Shown here: positions 34,494 through 45,059 of the stretch, piece by piece
Layout of the letters: each line of letters begins with the position of its first letter
Numbering within the stretch: position 1 is the stretch's first letter
DNA from: Halieaceae bacterium
GTDB taxonomy: Bacteria; Pseudomonadota; Gammaproteobacteria; Pseudomonadales; Halieaceae
Direction of reading: 5' to 3'
NCBI GenBank assembly: GCA_902623175.1
Contig: CACNSR010000002.1
Location: 62,001-126,000 of the forward strand
Length of the DNA: 64,000 nucleotides
Made by a program: the position numbers and the translations under genes
Notes under the pieces: model-generated
The model's database searches: none
What the model saw: the letters and a program-made list of their open reading frames with translations, nothing else
Told to the model about the DNA's origin: nothing

Positions 34494-37262
34494 TTACGTG
34501 GAACGCAACTCCTCAATTTGAGTGCGCTGGCGACCAAGGGTTACTAGAGCCGTCTCTGCCTGCGTTTTCTTTTGCTTCTCCGCCTCCACAATGTCAGGTG
34601 GGGCACGCTCGGTGAAGGCTTTGTTTGAAAGCTTGCCCTCGAGTTTCGCGACTTCCTTTTGTTGGCGCTCGATTTCCTTATCGAGGCGTTTGAGTTCCGC
34701 CTCAATATCGATGATGCCGGCCATGGGTACTCTGATCTCGAGATCACCGCATAGCGCCATCAGGCTCGCGGGCGGAGACTCTTCTTCAGACAGCACCGTG
34801 ATACCGCTGACCTTGGCCAGCCGTCCTAGGTAGGCCTCATTGCGGCTCAATCGCTCTCGATCAAGCTCCGTGGTGTTGACGGCAAATACAGGAAGCTCGG
34901 TGGCCGGGAGGATATTGGATTCGGAGCGGATAGTGCGGATGCCAACGATGATCTGTTTGAGCCACTCTATTTCTGCTTCGGATTCGGCGTCCGTGCGGTC
35001 AGGCTGCCTCGCCGGCCACGGTGCCATCATGATGCTTTCACCCGTTTGGGCAGCCAGAGGGCTAACGGTTTGCCAGATTTCCTCGGTTAGAAAGGGCATG
35101 AAGGGGTGGAGCAGGCGCAGTGATTTCTCCAGCACCGTGATCAATGTGCGGCGCGCTCCCAATTGTTCGGATGCGGCAGTGGCCTCGTCCCACAGCACTG
35201 GCTTGGACAGTTCCAGGTACCAGTCACAGAACTCATTCCATACAAAGTCGTATAGTGCTTGGGACGCTAAATCGAAACGGTAGTTGTCGTAGGCCTCCTC
35301 GACGGCAATCAGCGTGGTTTCAAGGCGGCTTTGAATCCAGCGGTCAGCTAACGACAGCATCGCGTCCCCCTCACTAATATTATGCGACTCTGTATGGCTG
35401 ATCACATAGCGCGAGGCGTTCCAGATTTTGTTGCAGAAGTTGCGGTATCCCTCCATTCGACCGATATCAAACTTGATATCCCGCCCGGTGGATGCCAGAG
35501 AATAGAAGGTGTATCGAAGTGCGTCAGTGCCATAGCCCGTAATCCCTTCAGGGAATTGCTTGCGAGTCGCTTTCTCAATTTTTGCAGCGAGCTGGGGTTG
35601 CATCAGATTGCTGGTTCGCTTCTGAATCAACGCCTCCAACTCGATACCGTCAATCAGGTCGATGGGGTCTAACACGTTGCCCTTCGACTTCGACATTTTC
35701 TGCCCTTCGCCGTCGCGCACCAGGCCGTGGACATAGACGGTATGGAAGGGGACCTCTTCCATGAAGTGCAGCGACATCATTATCATTCTGGCCACCCAAA
35801 AGAAAATGATATCGAAACCTGTCACCAACACTGAGGCGGGATGAAACGCCGACAGATCGTCTTTTTTATCTGGCCAACCGAGCGTCGAGAAAGTCCACAG
35901 GGCTGATGAAAACCAGGTATCCAGTACGTCATCATCCTGTCGTAATGATGTCCCATCAGGGATCGAGTGAGCCTCGCGCACTCCAGACTCCGACTCTCCA
36001 ACGTAAACGTTACCTGCCTCGTCGTACCAGGCCGGGACGCGATGTCCCCACCACAGTTGGCGGCTAATGCACCAATCCTGGATGTCGCGCATCCAGGCGA
36101 AATAGGTGTTTTCCCACTGCTTGGGAACAAACTCGATGGCGCCGGTCTGGACCGCCTCAATCGCTGGCTTCGCGAGCTTTTTGGTGTCGACATACCATTG
36201 GGGTGTGAGCCAGGGCTCAATCACCGCGCCAGAGCGGTCGCCTCTCGGCACCTTAAGCGTGTGCGGTTCTATTTTCTCCAGCAGTCCGGAAGCCTCGAGC
36301 TCAGCGATGATGTGTGCTCTGGCATCAAAACGGTCCATCCCCCTGAAGCGCTCCGCGGCCTCATCGTTTATTTTTGCCTCTGCGGTCAGCACATTAATCA
36401 TCGGCAATTGGTGACGCTTGCCTATTGCGTAGTCATTAAAGTCGTGCGCGGGGGTGATTTTGACGCAGCCGGAACCGAACTCGGGATCCACGTAATCATC
36501 GGCAATGATCGGGATCGTCCTCCCCGCGAGCGGCAGGTCGATGGTTTCTCCTACCAGATCTCGGTAGCGCTCATCACCGGGGTGGACCGCAACGGCCGTA
36601 TCGCCCAGCATGGTTTCGGGACGGGTCGTTGCGACGACTAAATGGCCCTTGCCGCTGCTCAGCGGGTAGCGGAGATGCCACAGTGACCCGATCTCTTCTT
36701 CCTGCACCACTTCGAGATCAGAGATCGCCGTGAGAAATTGTGGATCCCAGTTGACTAGCCGGTAGCCGCGATAAATTAAACCCTTTTCGTGTAGCGCGAT
36801 AAAGACTCGTTGGACCGCCTGTGAGAGCCCAGGATCCATGGTGAAGCGCTCACGAGTCCAATCGGGGGAGGTTCCCAGCCGCCTGAGCTGCTGAGTGATG
36901 GCGCCACCGGACTCGGCTTTCCAGTCCCATACCCGGTTGATGAAGGCCTCTCTGCCGAGGGCCTCCCGCGTCGTGCCCTCGGCCTCAAGCTGACGCTCGA
37001 CGACCATCTGTGTGGCTATACCGGCGTGGTCTGTGCCTACCTGCCAAAGCGTGTTGTGACCTCGCATGCGGTGGTAGCGAATCAGTGCGTCCATGATGGC
37101 CTGCTGAAAGCCGTGCCCCATGTGCAAGGTGCCGGTGACGTTGGGCGGCGGTATCGGAATGCAATAGGCCGGACCTTTTCCGGAGGGCGCGAAATAGCCT
37201 TTGGATTCCCACTGCTCGTACCAGTGCGCTTCGATGTCTGCGGGTGAAAAGTTCTTGTCCAT
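34494..37262 (-). CDS. valS: Valyl-tRNA synthetase
   Basis: The 922-residue class I aminoacyl-tRNA synthetase has the HIGH signature as [13 protein letters not shown] (about 38-50), an editing domain ([17 protein letters not shown], about 215), the KMSKS loop ([13 protein letters not shown], about 530) and the C-terminal coiled-coil arm ([13 protein letters not shown] near 870). It charges tRNA-Val and hydrolyses mischarged threonine. It is third in the conserved pepA-holC-valS order, 39 bases after holC. Confidence 0.96.
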   Translation of the reverse strand: MDKNFSPADIEAHWYEQWESKGYFAPSGKGPAYCIPIPPPNVTGTLHMGHGFQQAIMDALIRYHRMRGHNTLWQVGTDHAGIATQMVVERQLEAEGTTREALGREAFINRVWDWKAESGGAITQQLRRLGTSPDWTRERFTMDPGLSQAVQRVFIALHEKGLIYRGYRLVNWDPQFLTAISDLEVVQEEEIGSLWHLRYPLSSGKGHLVVATTRPETMLGDTAVAVHPGDERYRDLVGETIDLPLAGRTIPIIADDYVDPEFGSGCVKITPAHDFNDYAIGKRHQLPMINVLTAEAKINDEAAERFRGMDRFDARAHIIAELEASGLLEKIEPHTLKVPRGDRSGAVIEPWLTPQWYVDTKKLAKPAIEAVQTGAIEFVPKQWENTYFAWMRDIQDWCISRQLWWGHRVPAWYDEAGNVYVGESESGVREAHSIPDGTSLRQDDDVLDTWFSSALWTFSTLGWPDKKDDLSAFHPASVLVTGFDIIFFWVARMIMMSLHFMEEVPFHTVYVHGLVRDGEGQKMSKSKGNVLDPIDLIDGIELEALIQKRTSNLMQPQLAAKIEKATRKQFPEGITGYGTDALRYTFYSLASTGRDIKFDIGRMEGYRNFCNKIWNASRYVISHTESHNISEGDAMLSLADRWIQSRLETTLIAVEEAYDNYRFDLASQALYDFVWNEFCDWYLELSKPVLWDEATAASEQLGARRTLITVLEKSLRLLHPFMPFLTEEIWQTVSPLAAQTGESIMMAPWPARQPDRTDAESEAEIEWLKQIIVGIRTIRSESNILPATELPVFAVNTTELDRERLSRNEAYLGRLAKVSGITVLSEEESPPASLMALCGDLEIRVPMAGIIDIEAELKRLDKEIERQQKEVAKLEGKLSNKAFTERAPPDIVEAEKQKKTQAETALVTLGRQRTQIEELRST

Positions 37263-37301
37263 AGTTAAGATGTTGATGTGCCGTTTAGGCAGTATTCCGT
37301 G

Positions 37302-37724
37302 CTACGACAGATCATGGTTGGTAAGGGGGTAGCCCCGATCCCGATAAAATCGCCACGCTTCGCGCGAGGCCTCAAGTTTAGCCGTCTCTGGCTCAACGAT
37401 CTCCGCCAAGCGGCCAAAACGTGCAAAATGATCGGGCACGGCGCCGGTTGTGTTGATCAATACATCGTCATGTTCAATCGGCGGATCGTTCCATCCTATG
37501 ACCAGTGGTTCGCCATCATCCGTCCCCGCGATGGCGTGGGGCAGAAAACTCGCTTCGCGGAACGACCACAGGCTGTCATGCAGTGCAGTGGCCGCAGCCT
37601 CGTCTTTAACCTGAACAAAAATCTGGTGGCCACGGTTGAGCGCTTTCTCAGCAATGCGCCCGACCGCTGCGTGAGCCGTCAGGCTGCCATTCGCTGGCAG
37701 GACGTAGAAATCAACTTTTGTCAC
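37302..37724 (-). CDS. holC: DNA polymerase III chi subunit
   Basis: The 140-residue protein matches the HolC fold: VDFYVLPA at the N-terminus, VQVKDEAAATALHDSLWSF, PHA.AG...EPLVIGW and a C-terminal REAWRFYRDRGYPLT. Chi links the clamp loader to SSB during replication. The ATG overlaps the pepA stop by 4 bases and valS follows, an arrangement conserved across gammaproteobacteria that supports the call more than the weakly conserved sequence alone. Confidence 0.9.
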   Translation of the reverse strand: MTKVDFYVLPANGSLTAHAAVGRIAEKALNRGHQIFVQVKDEAAATALHDSLWSFREASFLPHAIAGTDDGEPLVIGWNDPPIEHDDVLINTTGAVPDHFARFGRLAEIVEPETAKLEASREAWRFYRDRGYPLTNHDLS

Positions 37725-39220
37725 AGGACGCCGGCACGCTCACGCAGATATTGAACCAGCATGGGAACGGGTCGACCCGTCGCGCCTTTGGGCGCACTTC
37801 TGAATGCGGTGCCCGCGATGTCCAGGTGCGCCCACTTATAGTCCTCTGCAAATTGAGACAGGAAGCAAGCCGCTGTGATACTGCCCGCACCACCAGAGCC
37901 GATGTTGGCCAGGTCCGCGAAATGACTGTCGAGCTGCCGATGGTATTCCTCCCAAATCGGGAAGCGCCATCCGCGGTCATGGCTGCGCTCTCCAGCGCTG
38001 AGCAGAGTGTCAGCGAGATTGTCGTCGTTTGAAAAGATACCTGTCGCTTCTTGCCCCAGAGACACAATGATGGCGCCGGTCAAGGTCGCGATATCAACGA
38101 CCTCAACGGGAGAAAACCGCGCCACGTAGGTGAGTGCATCGCAAAGCACCAACCGACCTTCGGCGTCGGTATTGAGAATTTCGATCGTTTTGCCTGACAT
38201 GCTTGTGACTACATCGCCGGGCTTGGTCGCTCGTCCACTCGGCATGTTTTCGGCGGCTGCGATTACTCCAACGATGTTTATAGGCAGTTTCATAAGGGAA
38301 GCCGCTTTGATGGCGCCGAATACGGATCCCGCGCCCCCCATATCGAACTTCATCTCGTCCATTTTGGCGCCGGGCTTCAGGCTGATACCGCCGGTATCGA
38401 ATGTGATGCCTTTGCCTACCAGGCAGTAGGGACGGGCACTGCTCGCGGCGCCCCGGTATTTGATGATGATGAGTCGAGACGGTTGCTCAGATCCATTTCC
38501 CACCGACAGCAAAGAGTGCATGTCCAGCTCTGCCATTTTTCGTTCATCGATGATGGTGGCCGTGAGGCTTTTATCCGAGCGGGCTAGCCGCCTCGCCTCG
38601 CTGGCCAGGAACTTAGGGGTGCAGATGTTGCCGGGGAGATTGACCAACTGTCGGGTTAAATTGGCGCCTTGGCCTGTGGCGACACCCGCGAGGACGGCGC
38701 GACGTGCCGCCGCCATGCCACAAAGGGCACCCGGAAGAAGAGCAACTTTTTTCAGTGCTCGCTCGGGTTTCTTGCGTTTATTCAGCGTCTGGCCATACTG
38801 GTAATGCGCCAGAGAGAGAGAGAGGCTGATTTGCTCCATCAGTGCAGCAGGGTTTTTAAGTTTTTGTGTCAGACATTCCATCAGGATCTGCGCGTCCTTG
38901 GCAGGGCTTGCAATGAGAGCGCGCGACAGTGCCTCACTGATTTTTTTAGATTGCGCGGCATTGAGCTTGCCCGGGTCGCCGCATCCAACCAGCAAAACCC
39001 TGTCAGCGCTACCTGCGCCGGGTAGCCATATATGACTACCAGTGGATCCTGTGAAATCACCGTTTTGTAACGATTGTGCCATTGTGCCGCCGAGTCCCTT
39101 GTCCAATGCTTTCAGCGCGGGTGACAGTGTTTTCCTCTCGGGCATCAAAATAGCCAGCGCCTGAGTTTTGATCAGTTCAGCTGACCCTGCAGTTCTCGCG
39201 GTAATGCTCAATGTGGCCAT
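37721..39220 (-). CDS. pepA: Leucyl (cytosol) aminopeptidase PepA
   Basis: The 499-residue M17 peptidase has GKGITFDTGGISLKPGAKM (metal-binding Lys/Asp, about 270), MKFDMGGAGSV and the hallmark NTDAEGRLVL (about 347-356). It removes N-terminal residues in the cytoplasm using two metal ions; in E. coli PepA also binds DNA as an architectural regulator. AGGA precedes the ATG by 7 bases. It is the first gene of pepA-holC-valS and divergent from lptFG, separated by 106 bases. Confidence 0.95.
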   Translation of the reverse strand: MATLSITARTAGSAELIKTQALAILMPERKTLSPALKALDKGLGGTMAQSLQNGDFTGSTGSHIWLPGAGSADRVLLVGCGDPGKLNAAQSKKISEALSRALIASPAKDAQILMECLTQKLKNPAALMEQISLSLSLAHYQYGQTLNKRKKPERALKKVALLPGALCGMAAARRAVLAGVATGQGANLTRQLVNLPGNICTPKFLASEARRLARSDKSLTATIIDERKMAELDMHSLLSVGNGSEQPSRLIIIKYRGAASSARPYCLVGKGITFDTGGISLKPGAKMDEMKFDMGGAGSVFGAIKAASLMKLPINIVGVIAAAENMPSGRATKPGDVVTSMSGKTIEILNTDAEGRLVLCDALTYVARFSPVEVVDIATLTGAIIVSLGQEATGIFSNDDNLADTLLSAGERSHDRGWRFPIWEEYHRQLDSHFADLANIGSGGAGSITAACFLSQFAEDYKWAHLDIAGTAFRSAPKGATGRPVPMLVQYLRERAGVL

Positions 39221-39326
39221 TAGTGATCCTGTGGGTTGTTGAGTCTAGAAGAGGGGAGCTAGTGTATGATGGCCACGCCGTTAACGAAATAACCCTCTAT
39301 GATTTTGGCGCGGTTTATCTGACCTG

Positions 39327-40415
39327 ATGCGGATCCTTCGATACCTGACGCGAGACATTCTCTTGCACACCTTCGCGGTCAGCTTAGTGCTGTTTCTGGT
39401 GGTCTTTGCAGGGCGCTTCATTCGTTACCTCGCGGAGGCGGCGGTGGGGTCTCTAACCGGCGACGTGTTGCTTCCCATCATGTTGTTCAAGTTGCCTGGG
39501 TTTTTCGAGATGATTCTGCCGCTTGGTCTGTTCATCGGTATTTTGCTGAGCTTGGGACGGCTCTACGCGGAAAGCGAGATGGTCGTCTTGCGTGCCTGTG
39601 GCGTGGGTCCTGGCAAGCTCGCTCTTTTTGTCATGGTGCCGGCGCTGGTGGTGACGGTTGCGGTGGCAACACTCTCTCTGTTTATCGCGCCCGAGGGCTC
39701 TGCCAGAGCACAAGTGCTGTTGGACAACCCGCGCTCAGCCGAGGGCCTGCATATGCTCAATGAGGGTCGCTTCCGTAAGCAACGCAGAGGTGATTACGTC
39801 ACTTATGCTGAGCGTTTTGATGACGACGGGTTGATGCACAACATCTTTGTTTTCGAGCGGAAGCCCGGTTCGACCGAAGACCTTTTTACCGCAACGTTTG
39901 CCCGCGAGGGGGCGATTGTTCTTGCCGAGGAGAGCGGGCGGCGATACTTGGAGTTGAGAGGCGGCAGTCGCTATCGCGGTGAGCCGGGTGAGCGAGCTCT
40001 AGAGGAGATCACATTCAACCTATATGGGGAGTTGATTCCCGAGTCCCAGAATAGCCTGCGCCGCAGCGGTAAAGTCGAGTCGGTTGCCTCCGCCGACCTA
40101 TGGACCAGTAACGAGCCGCGACTTAGGGGGACGCTTTGGTGGCGGGTGTCATTGCCGGTCATGGTGCCTGCGATAGCGGTGATTGCGCTGGCGCTAAGCC
40201 GCACCGATGCTAGGCGTGGCCGCTACGCAAAGATAGGCCCCGCCATGGTGGTGTTATTGCTATATTTCCTCGGCATGACCCAGGGCCGCAGCGCTATCGA
40301 GTCTGGCCAGGGTCCCGGTCTGATGCTGTCCGTGCACATTGGTTTTGCGTTATTGGCACTGGTGTTGCTCCAGTGGGAGCGCATCAGCAAGCGCTGGAAA
40401 GTGGCGCGTGGGTAA
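39327..40415 (+). CDS. lptF: LPS export ABC transporter permease LptF
   Basis: The 362-residue inner-membrane permease has the YjgP/YjgQ architecture: membrane segments near residues 10-35, 50-85 and 95-120, a periplasmic beta-jellyroll (about 130-250) and C-terminal membrane segments (about 265-355). With LptG and LptB it extracts lipopolysaccharide from the inner membrane and passes it to LptC/LptA. It begins MRILRYLTRDILLHTF, standard for LptF. The end overlaps the lptG start by 8 bases. Divergence from pepA is conserved in this bacterial class. Confidence 0.95.
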   Translation: MRILRYLTRDILLHTFAVSLVLFLVVFAGRFIRYLAEAAVGSLTGDVLLPIMLFKLPGFFEMILPLGLFIGILLSLGRLYAESEMVVLRACGVGPGKLALFVMVPALVVTVAVATLSLFIAPEGSARAQVLLDNPRSAEGLHMLNEGRFRKQRRGDYVTYAERFDDDGLMHNIFVFERKPGSTEDLFTATFAREGAIVLAEESGRRYLELRGGSRYRGEPGERALEEITFNLYGELIPESQNSLRRSGKVESVASADLWTSNEPRLRGTLWWRVSLPVMVPAIAVIALALSRTDARRGRYAKIGPAMVVLLLYFLGMTQGRSAIESGQGPGLMLSVHIGFALLALVLLQWERISKRWKVARG

Positions 40416-41472
40416 GCTTAATTCATATGTCGGACGCTCCGTGCTGCTGGCCACCCTGGGAGTACTGCTGCTTCTGGTAGGGCTGGATGCCTTGACATCG
40501 ATTGTCGACGAAACCGATGACATGCGAGACGGCTACAGTTTTCTCGATATCCTGATTTATGTGGGTTACACCCTGCCCAGACGGGTCCATGAGTTCGTGC
40601 CGTTCGCAGCACTGATCGGCGCTCTGATCGGGCTTGGCAAGCTCGCCGCTTCGAGCGAATTGGTGGTGATACGCGCCGCGGGCGTGTCGATGTTCTCCAT
40701 GGCGACAATGGTGTTAAAGCCCGCATTGCTCATGGCGGCGGTAGGTTTTGCGGTGGGGGAGTTTGTTGCGCCCCCTACCGAGCAGTTGGCGATGAGTCAC
40801 CGGGCTTTGGCGCAACGGTCTGAATCTGCGGTCGCGGGACGATTCGGCGCCTGGAACCGTGATGGCAATACATTTGTGCACGTTGACGCTGTCCAGCGTG
40901 GCGGCGTCGCTTACGGCGTGACGCTACTGAGTTTCGATGACAATCGCCTACTGCAAAGCACCTTGATGGCGGAGCGCGCGACCCATGCTGGAGACCACTG
41001 GGTGCTCGAGCAAGTAAAACTGACGCGTCTTGAGTCAGGTCGCACTGCTACCGAGGAGGTGACACTGTGGCGTTGGGACACCGCCATCACGCCGCAACTC
41101 CTGACGCTGGACGTCGTTGAGCCCGAGACGCTATCGGTACTGGAGTTGTGGCCTTACGCGCAATATCTGAAGCAGCAGGGCATGGTGTTTGTGGATATTG
41201 AGTTGGCCTTTTGGCGCAAATTGTTGCAGCCCCTCGCCACACTCGGATTTGTGCTGGTGGCGATGTCGTTTATTTTTGGACCGCTCAGGGAAGGTACCAT
41301 GGGCGCCCGGATATTTGTTGGCGTGATCGTAGGGGTGGTGTTTCGGATCAGTCAGGACTTCTTCGGCCCGGCCAGTCTCATCTTTGGCTATGACCCGCTA
41401 GTTGCCGCAATGGTGCCCATCGCGGTGTGTTGGTTGGGCGGCACCTGGCTACTGTGGCGTCGTGCCATCTAG
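40408..41472 (+). CDS. lptG: LPS export ABC transporter permease LptG
   Basis: About 354 residues starting at GTG 40408 (VGKLNSYVGRSVLL), chosen because the family N-terminus begins there and GGAAAG lies upstream; the open frame continues upstream only through lptF. The arrangement of three N-terminal membrane segments, a periplasmic jellyroll and three C-terminal segments mirrors LptF. It forms the LPS extractor with LptF and LptB2. It converges on the RDD gene with 20 bases between stops. Confidence 0.94.
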   Translation: MGKLNSYVGRSVLLATLGVLLLLVGLDALTSIVDETDDMRDGYSFLDILIYVGYTLPRRVHEFVPFAALIGALIGLGKLAASSELVVIRAAGVSMFSMATMVLKPALLMAAVGFAVGEFVAPPTEQLAMSHRALAQRSESAVAGRFGAWNRDGNTFVHVDAVQRGGVAYGVTLLSFDDNRLLQSTLMAERATHAGDHWVLEQVKLTRLESGRTATEEVTLWRWDTAITPQLLTLDVVEPETLSVLELWPYAQYLKQQGMVFVDIELAFWRKLLQPLATLGFVLVAMSFIFGPLREGTMGARIFVGVIVGVVFRISQDFFGPASLIFGYDPLVAAMVPIAVCWLGGTWLLWRRAI

Positions 41473-41492
41473 CTTCGTTGACTGGCTTGGGG

Positions 41493-41951
41493 CTATCGAG
41501 TTTTCGGTAGCTGCACCAGATACGTTTGTGACAGGCGATCGTGCCAGTAGCGCTGATGTGGCGGTATGAAACGCCACCAATAGCCCGCTCCCAGACTGAC
41601 AGCCGATAGCAACGCGCCGAGCACTCGCAGCGTTACCTGCCGCCAGGTTGGTGGATCTCCCGAGTCGGTCACCAACTTGATCCGCCAGGCTTGCATGCCC
41701 AGGGTCTGCCCGGCGCGCCGCCAAAAAATCCCGAAAAACAGGAGCAAGATTAGTAGCCAGCTCAGTCGCTGCAGGCTCGCTGGCACCGCGGGATCGTTGA
41801 CAGAGTCCGTCGGCCCGAGGATGGCCACCCAGAGACCTGCCGCAGTCATGAAGAGCGGTACGACCAGTAAAGTGTCATAGAGCATGGCCAGCCCATGTCG
41901 CCAGAGGGGTGGTGGCGGGTGGTTCTGATCGTGGTGAGTGGCGGTGTTCAT
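41493..41951 (-). CDS. RDD family membrane protein
   Basis: About 152 residues with three or four membrane segments and the RDD hallmarks: a basic/aromatic entry LWRHGLAMLYDTLLV (with D in the first helix), GQTLGMQAWRIKLV in the middle and a C-terminal HDRLSQTYLV. RDD proteins are small inner-membrane proteins of mostly unknown function; some have been linked to ion exchange. The ATG at 41951 was chosen over a TTG at 41969. A His/Pro-rich stretch (THHDQNHPPPP) precedes the first helix. It is divergent from bolA. Confidence 0.85.
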   Translation of the reverse strand: MNTATHHDQNHPPPPLWRHGLAMLYDTLLVVPLFMTAAGLWVAILGPTDSVNDPAVPASLQRLSWLLILLLFFGIFWRRAGQTLGMQAWRIKLVTDSGDPPTWRQVTLRVLGALLSAVSLGAGYWWRFIPPHQRYWHDRLSQTYLVQLPKTR

Positions 41952-42019
41952 GGTGTGGTCTTGATCCAAAACATTCGGTCGCTATTTCAACGTAAAATAG
42001 CATGCCCGGATAAGCGGAC

Positions 42020-42337
42020 ATGCCTATGACAATCCAGTCTGAAGTCACTACAGCGCTCGAGGCTGCGTTCCAGCCGAGTGAGCTCATTGTGGAAAATGAA
42101 AGTTACCGTCACAGTGTTCCGCCTGACTCAGAGACCCATTTTAAAGTAGTGCTGGTGACAGATCAGTTTGCGGGTGAGCGCAGCGTTAAACGGCACCAGC
42201 GGGTATACGGTGTGCTTGCTGAGTGGCTTGCGGGGCCGGTTCATGCGTTGGCGCTCCATACCTATACACCTGAAGAATGGGCGGAAACGCTGACTGCGCC
42301 GAACTCACCCGACTGTCGAGGCGGCAGCGGCAAATAA
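42020..42337 (+). CDS. BolA family protein
   Basis: The 105-residue protein has the BolA fold features [26 protein letters not shown] and RHQRVYGVL, including the conserved His in THFK and a Cys/His-type ligand surface, though no Cys is at the IbaG-type loop. BolA proteins partner monothiol glutaredoxins in iron-sulfur handling or act as morphogenetic regulators. An ATG two codons further (42026) is also possible. Its TAA overlaps the ATG of trhO (TAATG), so they are co-translated. Confidence 0.9.
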   Translation: MPMTIQSEVTTALEAAFQPSELIVENESYRHSVPPDSETHFKVVLVTDQFAGERSVKRHQRVYGVLAEWLAGPVHALALHTYTPEEWAETLTAPNSPDCRGGSGK

Positions 42338-43320
42338 TGACGCGGCCACTAGAGTCTGACCAGGTCGTTGCGGCGCTATATCGATTTGTGGCGCTAGAAG
42401 ACTTTGCTGATCTTAAACCGCCGCTGCTGGCAGTGTGCTTTGAAGCGGGGGTCAAGGGCACATTGTTGCTTGCTCGGGAAGGCATCAACGGGACCATTGC
42501 GGGAAGCCGGGTGGGGGTCGACACTGTGATTGCTTGGCTGCGGCAGGACCCGCGCCTTCACGCGCTGGACTGGAAGGAGTCGTATTATGTTGCCGCGCCC
42601 TTCCATCGCATGAAGGTGAAGTTGAAGCGGGAGATTGTCACGATGGGTGTGGAGGACGTTGACCCGACGGCCTGTGTTGGCCGTTACGCCACGCCCTCGG
42701 AATGGAATGCTCTGATCGACGACCCCGAGTGTTTGGTGATCGACACGCGTAATGATTATGAAGTGGCCGTCGGCAGCTTTCGGGGTGCGGTCAATCCGGG
42801 CACGCAGAGCTTTCGCGATTTTCCAGAGTGGGTGCAGAAAAATCTCGACCCGGCGCGGCATACCAAGGTGGCCATGTTTTGTACCGGAGGCATCCGCTGC
42901 GAAAAATCGACCTCTTATTTGGTTTCCCAGGGATTTGAAAATGTCTGGCATCTGAAGGGCGGTATTCTGAGGTATCTTGAAGACATGCCTGAATCGGAAT
43001 CGCGATGGGAGGGCGAGTGCTTCGTTTTTGATTCTCGTGTCGCGGTGAATCACCGCCTTGAAAAAGGCAGTTTTGACCAGTGCTATGCCTGCCGCCATCC
43101 CATCACCGAGACGGATAAGGCATCAGAGCATTATGAGAAAGGTGTCTCTTGTCCCCGTTGCTACGATGATCTCACCGCCAACAAGCAGGCGCGCTTTCAA
43201 GAACGTCAGAAGCAAGTGGAATTGGCTGCCAGAAGAGGGGAACGGCATATCGGTGGGCAGCCACCTGCGCGACAGACGCGCGGTGACTTAACGCAGCCTG
43301 CCCAGTCGACGGACGAGTGA
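42337..43320 (+). CDS. trhO: tRNA uridine(34) hydroxylase TrhO (rhodanese family)
   Basis: About 327 residues. An N-terminal acylphosphatase-like domain ([14 protein letters not shown]) precedes a rhodanese domain with DTRNDYEV and the active-site loop [11 protein letters not shown] (about residue 185), then a C-terminal segment with CYACRHP...CPRCYDDL, the usual TrhO/YceA cysteine cluster. It oxygen-dependently hydroxylates wobble uridine in tRNA. The ATG at 42337 overlaps the bolA stop and matches the family start; an upstream in-frame start at 42277 lies inside bolA. Its 3' end overlaps the convergent protease gene by 33 bases. Confidence 0.92.
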   Translation: MTRPLESDQVVAALYRFVALEDFADLKPPLLAVCFEAGVKGTLLLAREGINGTIAGSRVGVDTVIAWLRQDPRLHALDWKESYYVAAPFHRMKVKLKREIVTMGVEDVDPTACVGRYATPSEWNALIDDPECLVIDTRNDYEVAVGSFRGAVNPGTQSFRDFPEWVQKNLDPARHTKVAMFCTGGIRCEKSTSYLVSQGFENVWHLKGGILRYLEDMPESESRWEGECFVFDSRVAVNHRLEKGSFDQCYACRHPITETDKASEHYEKGVSCPRCYDDLTANKQARFQERQKQVELAARRGERHIGGQPPARQTRGDLTQPAQSTDE

Positions 43321-44016
43321 GGAGGCAGGATAAAAGTAGCTTACCGTCTCTCCGTCCCCCGCGGAAATGACGCCCTGGAGTCTCGCGCTACCACTGTCGT
43401 TTAATGAAATCATGGCGCCACCAGACGCGCCCTTTCTTGCGACGCAATCGGAGGCGGGTGGATGGTTGCTGGCGTCGATTACGGAGCAGGCGATGTCGGC
43501 CACTAAATAGCGCTTGACAGTATCATCACTGCTTTGATCGGGTCTCGGGGCAAAGCCCGCGGCAATCAACGGCTGCCCGACGTGATGGGGGGTGGTGGAG
43601 ATTGGGATCCAGGTATCGATAGTGAGCGGCGAGTCTGGCTCTAGTAATGCCCAATCCTCTTGCATGGAACCCCCAGTCTCGAGCAGCTTCATGTGTACCG
43701 GCGTCGTGGTTTGGTGATCGACCAGCAGTATTGGCGTGATGGTGGAGCGATAGTCTTCAAAGCAGTGCCAGGCGCTAACGAAAAGACTGGTGGGGCCAGG
43801 TGTGACAGCGACCGCAGTGCAGTGCTCCGTGAAATGACGCATGCGACCCTCAGTCAGTCTGGTGACGGGGATGCTGAGAGGGAAAAGCGCTTGCTGCCAC
43901 CCACCAACATGCTCGGGCAATGGTGTTAGTGGATCAGCGGAGACTGCGGTCATCCTTCCCGAGAGTAGTGCCACAGCCAACGTGATGGAGACGAGTAATT
44001 GCAGGGCGAAGCGCAT
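43288..44016 (-). CDS. Exported trypsin-like serine protease
   Basis: About 242 residues. The ATG at 44016 gives a signal peptide ([16 protein letters not shown], cleavage near VSA|DP); an upstream start at 44049 would only extend it. The chymotrypsin-fold triad is suggested by SAWHCFED (His, about 80), [11 protein letters not shown] (Asp, about 120) and [11 protein letters not shown] (Ser, about 203). It resembles small secreted S1 endopeptidases rather than the DegP group; no PDZ domain is present. The 3' end overlaps trhO. Its substrate is unknown and it stands alone in its orientation. Confidence 0.75.
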   Translation of the reverse strand: MRFALQLLVSITLAVALLSGRMTAVSADPLTPLPEHVGGWQQALFPLSIPVTRLTEGRMRHFTEHCTAVAVTPGPTSLFVSAWHCFEDYRSTITPILLVDHQTTTPVHMKLLETGGSMQEDWALLEPDSPLTIDTWIPISTTPHHVGQPLIAAGFAPRPDQSSDDTVKRYLVADIACSVIDASNHPPASDCVARKGASGGAMISLNDSGSARLQGVISAGDGETVSYFYPASSLVRRLGRLR

Positions 44017-44101
44017 TTGAGCTCGATGCTTGTGGTAGCCAAGGAACATATCACCGTCTTTAAGGTGCCGGATAGACTAGAAATCAGTCTGCCGGGCATT
44101 C

Positions 44102-44125
44102 CGCTTGGTGTAATCTCGCCAAGCG
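44102..44125. repeat. 7-bp inverted repeat CGCTTGG-N10-CCAAGCG
   Basis: Perfect half-sites at 44102-44108 and 44119-44125 lie in the divergent gap between the protease and rarD genes. No T-run follows, so a regulator site is more likely than a terminator. A single copy only was noticed. Confidence 0.35.
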
Positions 44126-44168
44126 TTCCTATGCAGTGCAACGCCAAACGGTGTGAGATGAGGCAGTG

Positions 44169-45059
44169 ATGACAGCGCAGTACACAGCGCAAGAGCTAAA
44201 GACCGGCTTGTCGTTGGCGGTGATCGCTAACGTCATTTGGGGCTTGGCGGCTTTGTATTGGGTGGAGACATCCCCTGTTCGGCCTCAGGATGTAGTCGCA
44301 CACCGCGCAATATGGAGCCTGCCGGTCGCGGCGGCAGGCCTGATTTGGGCGGGCCGCCTGCGGTCAATCTGGTTGCTAGTCAGAGTGCCTAGCCTGCTGG
44401 CCTGGAGTGCACTCGGCACCTTACTGCTGAGTCTCAATTGGGGTGTGTTCGTTTACGCCGTATCGAATGGACGTGCGACAGAAGCCAGCCTCGGCTATTT
44501 CATGCTGCCTCTGCTCACGATTTTAGTTGGCAAAATAGCCTTCAGGGAGGTGATGGGGACTGCCCAGTGGATAGCGGTTTTACTGGCTGTTGTCGCCGTG
44601 ATGCTCCAGCTCTGGTCATATGGCAGATTGCCATGGGTTAGTCTGGTGGTTGCGAGCAGCTTCGCGTTCTATGGCGCTATCCGGAAGAAAATTGTCGCAG
44701 ATACCATGCAGGGCCTGTTTATAGAAACCCTCTGTATGGCGCCGTTCGCGCTGGGCTGGCTATGGCTGACGGGCGGAGCGGGGTTGGGTCAGCACGGACT
44801 CAAGGTGGATAGCTTTTTACTACTGGCAGGGGTCTATACCACGGCGCCATTGTTGACCTATATCGCGGCGTCCCGGCTGCTGCCGCTGAGCGTGGTGGGC
44901 CTCACGGCCTATCTGGGGCCCTCGCTGCAGCTACTGGTCGCCCAGACTGCGCTGGGTGAATCGATCGATACTGTGACCGCCATCTCATTTGCGCTGGTGT
45001 GGATGGGGGTGTTGTTGGTTTCGGGCCAGGGGCTTGCTCGTTCCCGGAAGCGTCTATGA
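44169..45059 (+). CDS. rarD: EamA-family transporter RarD
   Basis: About 296 residues with ten predicted membrane segments and the RarD signatures VIANVIWGLAALYWV, VVAHRAIWSLPVA, LLSLNWGVFVYAVSNG and AASRLLPLSVVGLTAYLGPSLQLL. The family are drug/metabolite-type exporters in the inner membrane, with unknown substrate for RarD. The ATG at 44169 is preferred to the GTG just before it because GAGG lies 5 bases upstream. The stop overlaps the ung start (ATGA). Confidence 0.88.
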   Translation: MTAQYTAQELKTGLSLAVIANVIWGLAALYWVETSPVRPQDVVAHRAIWSLPVAAAGLIWAGRLRSIWLLVRVPSLLAWSALGTLLLSLNWGVFVYAVSNGRATEASLGYFMLPLLTILVGKIAFREVMGTAQWIAVLLAVVAVMLQLWSYGRLPWVSLVVASSFAFYGAIRKKIVADTMQGLFIETLCMAPFALGWLWLTGGAGLGQHGLKVDSFLLLAGVYTTAPLLTYIAASRLLPLSVVGLTAYLGPSLQLLVAQTALGESIDTVTAISFALVWMGVLLVSGQGLARSRKRL

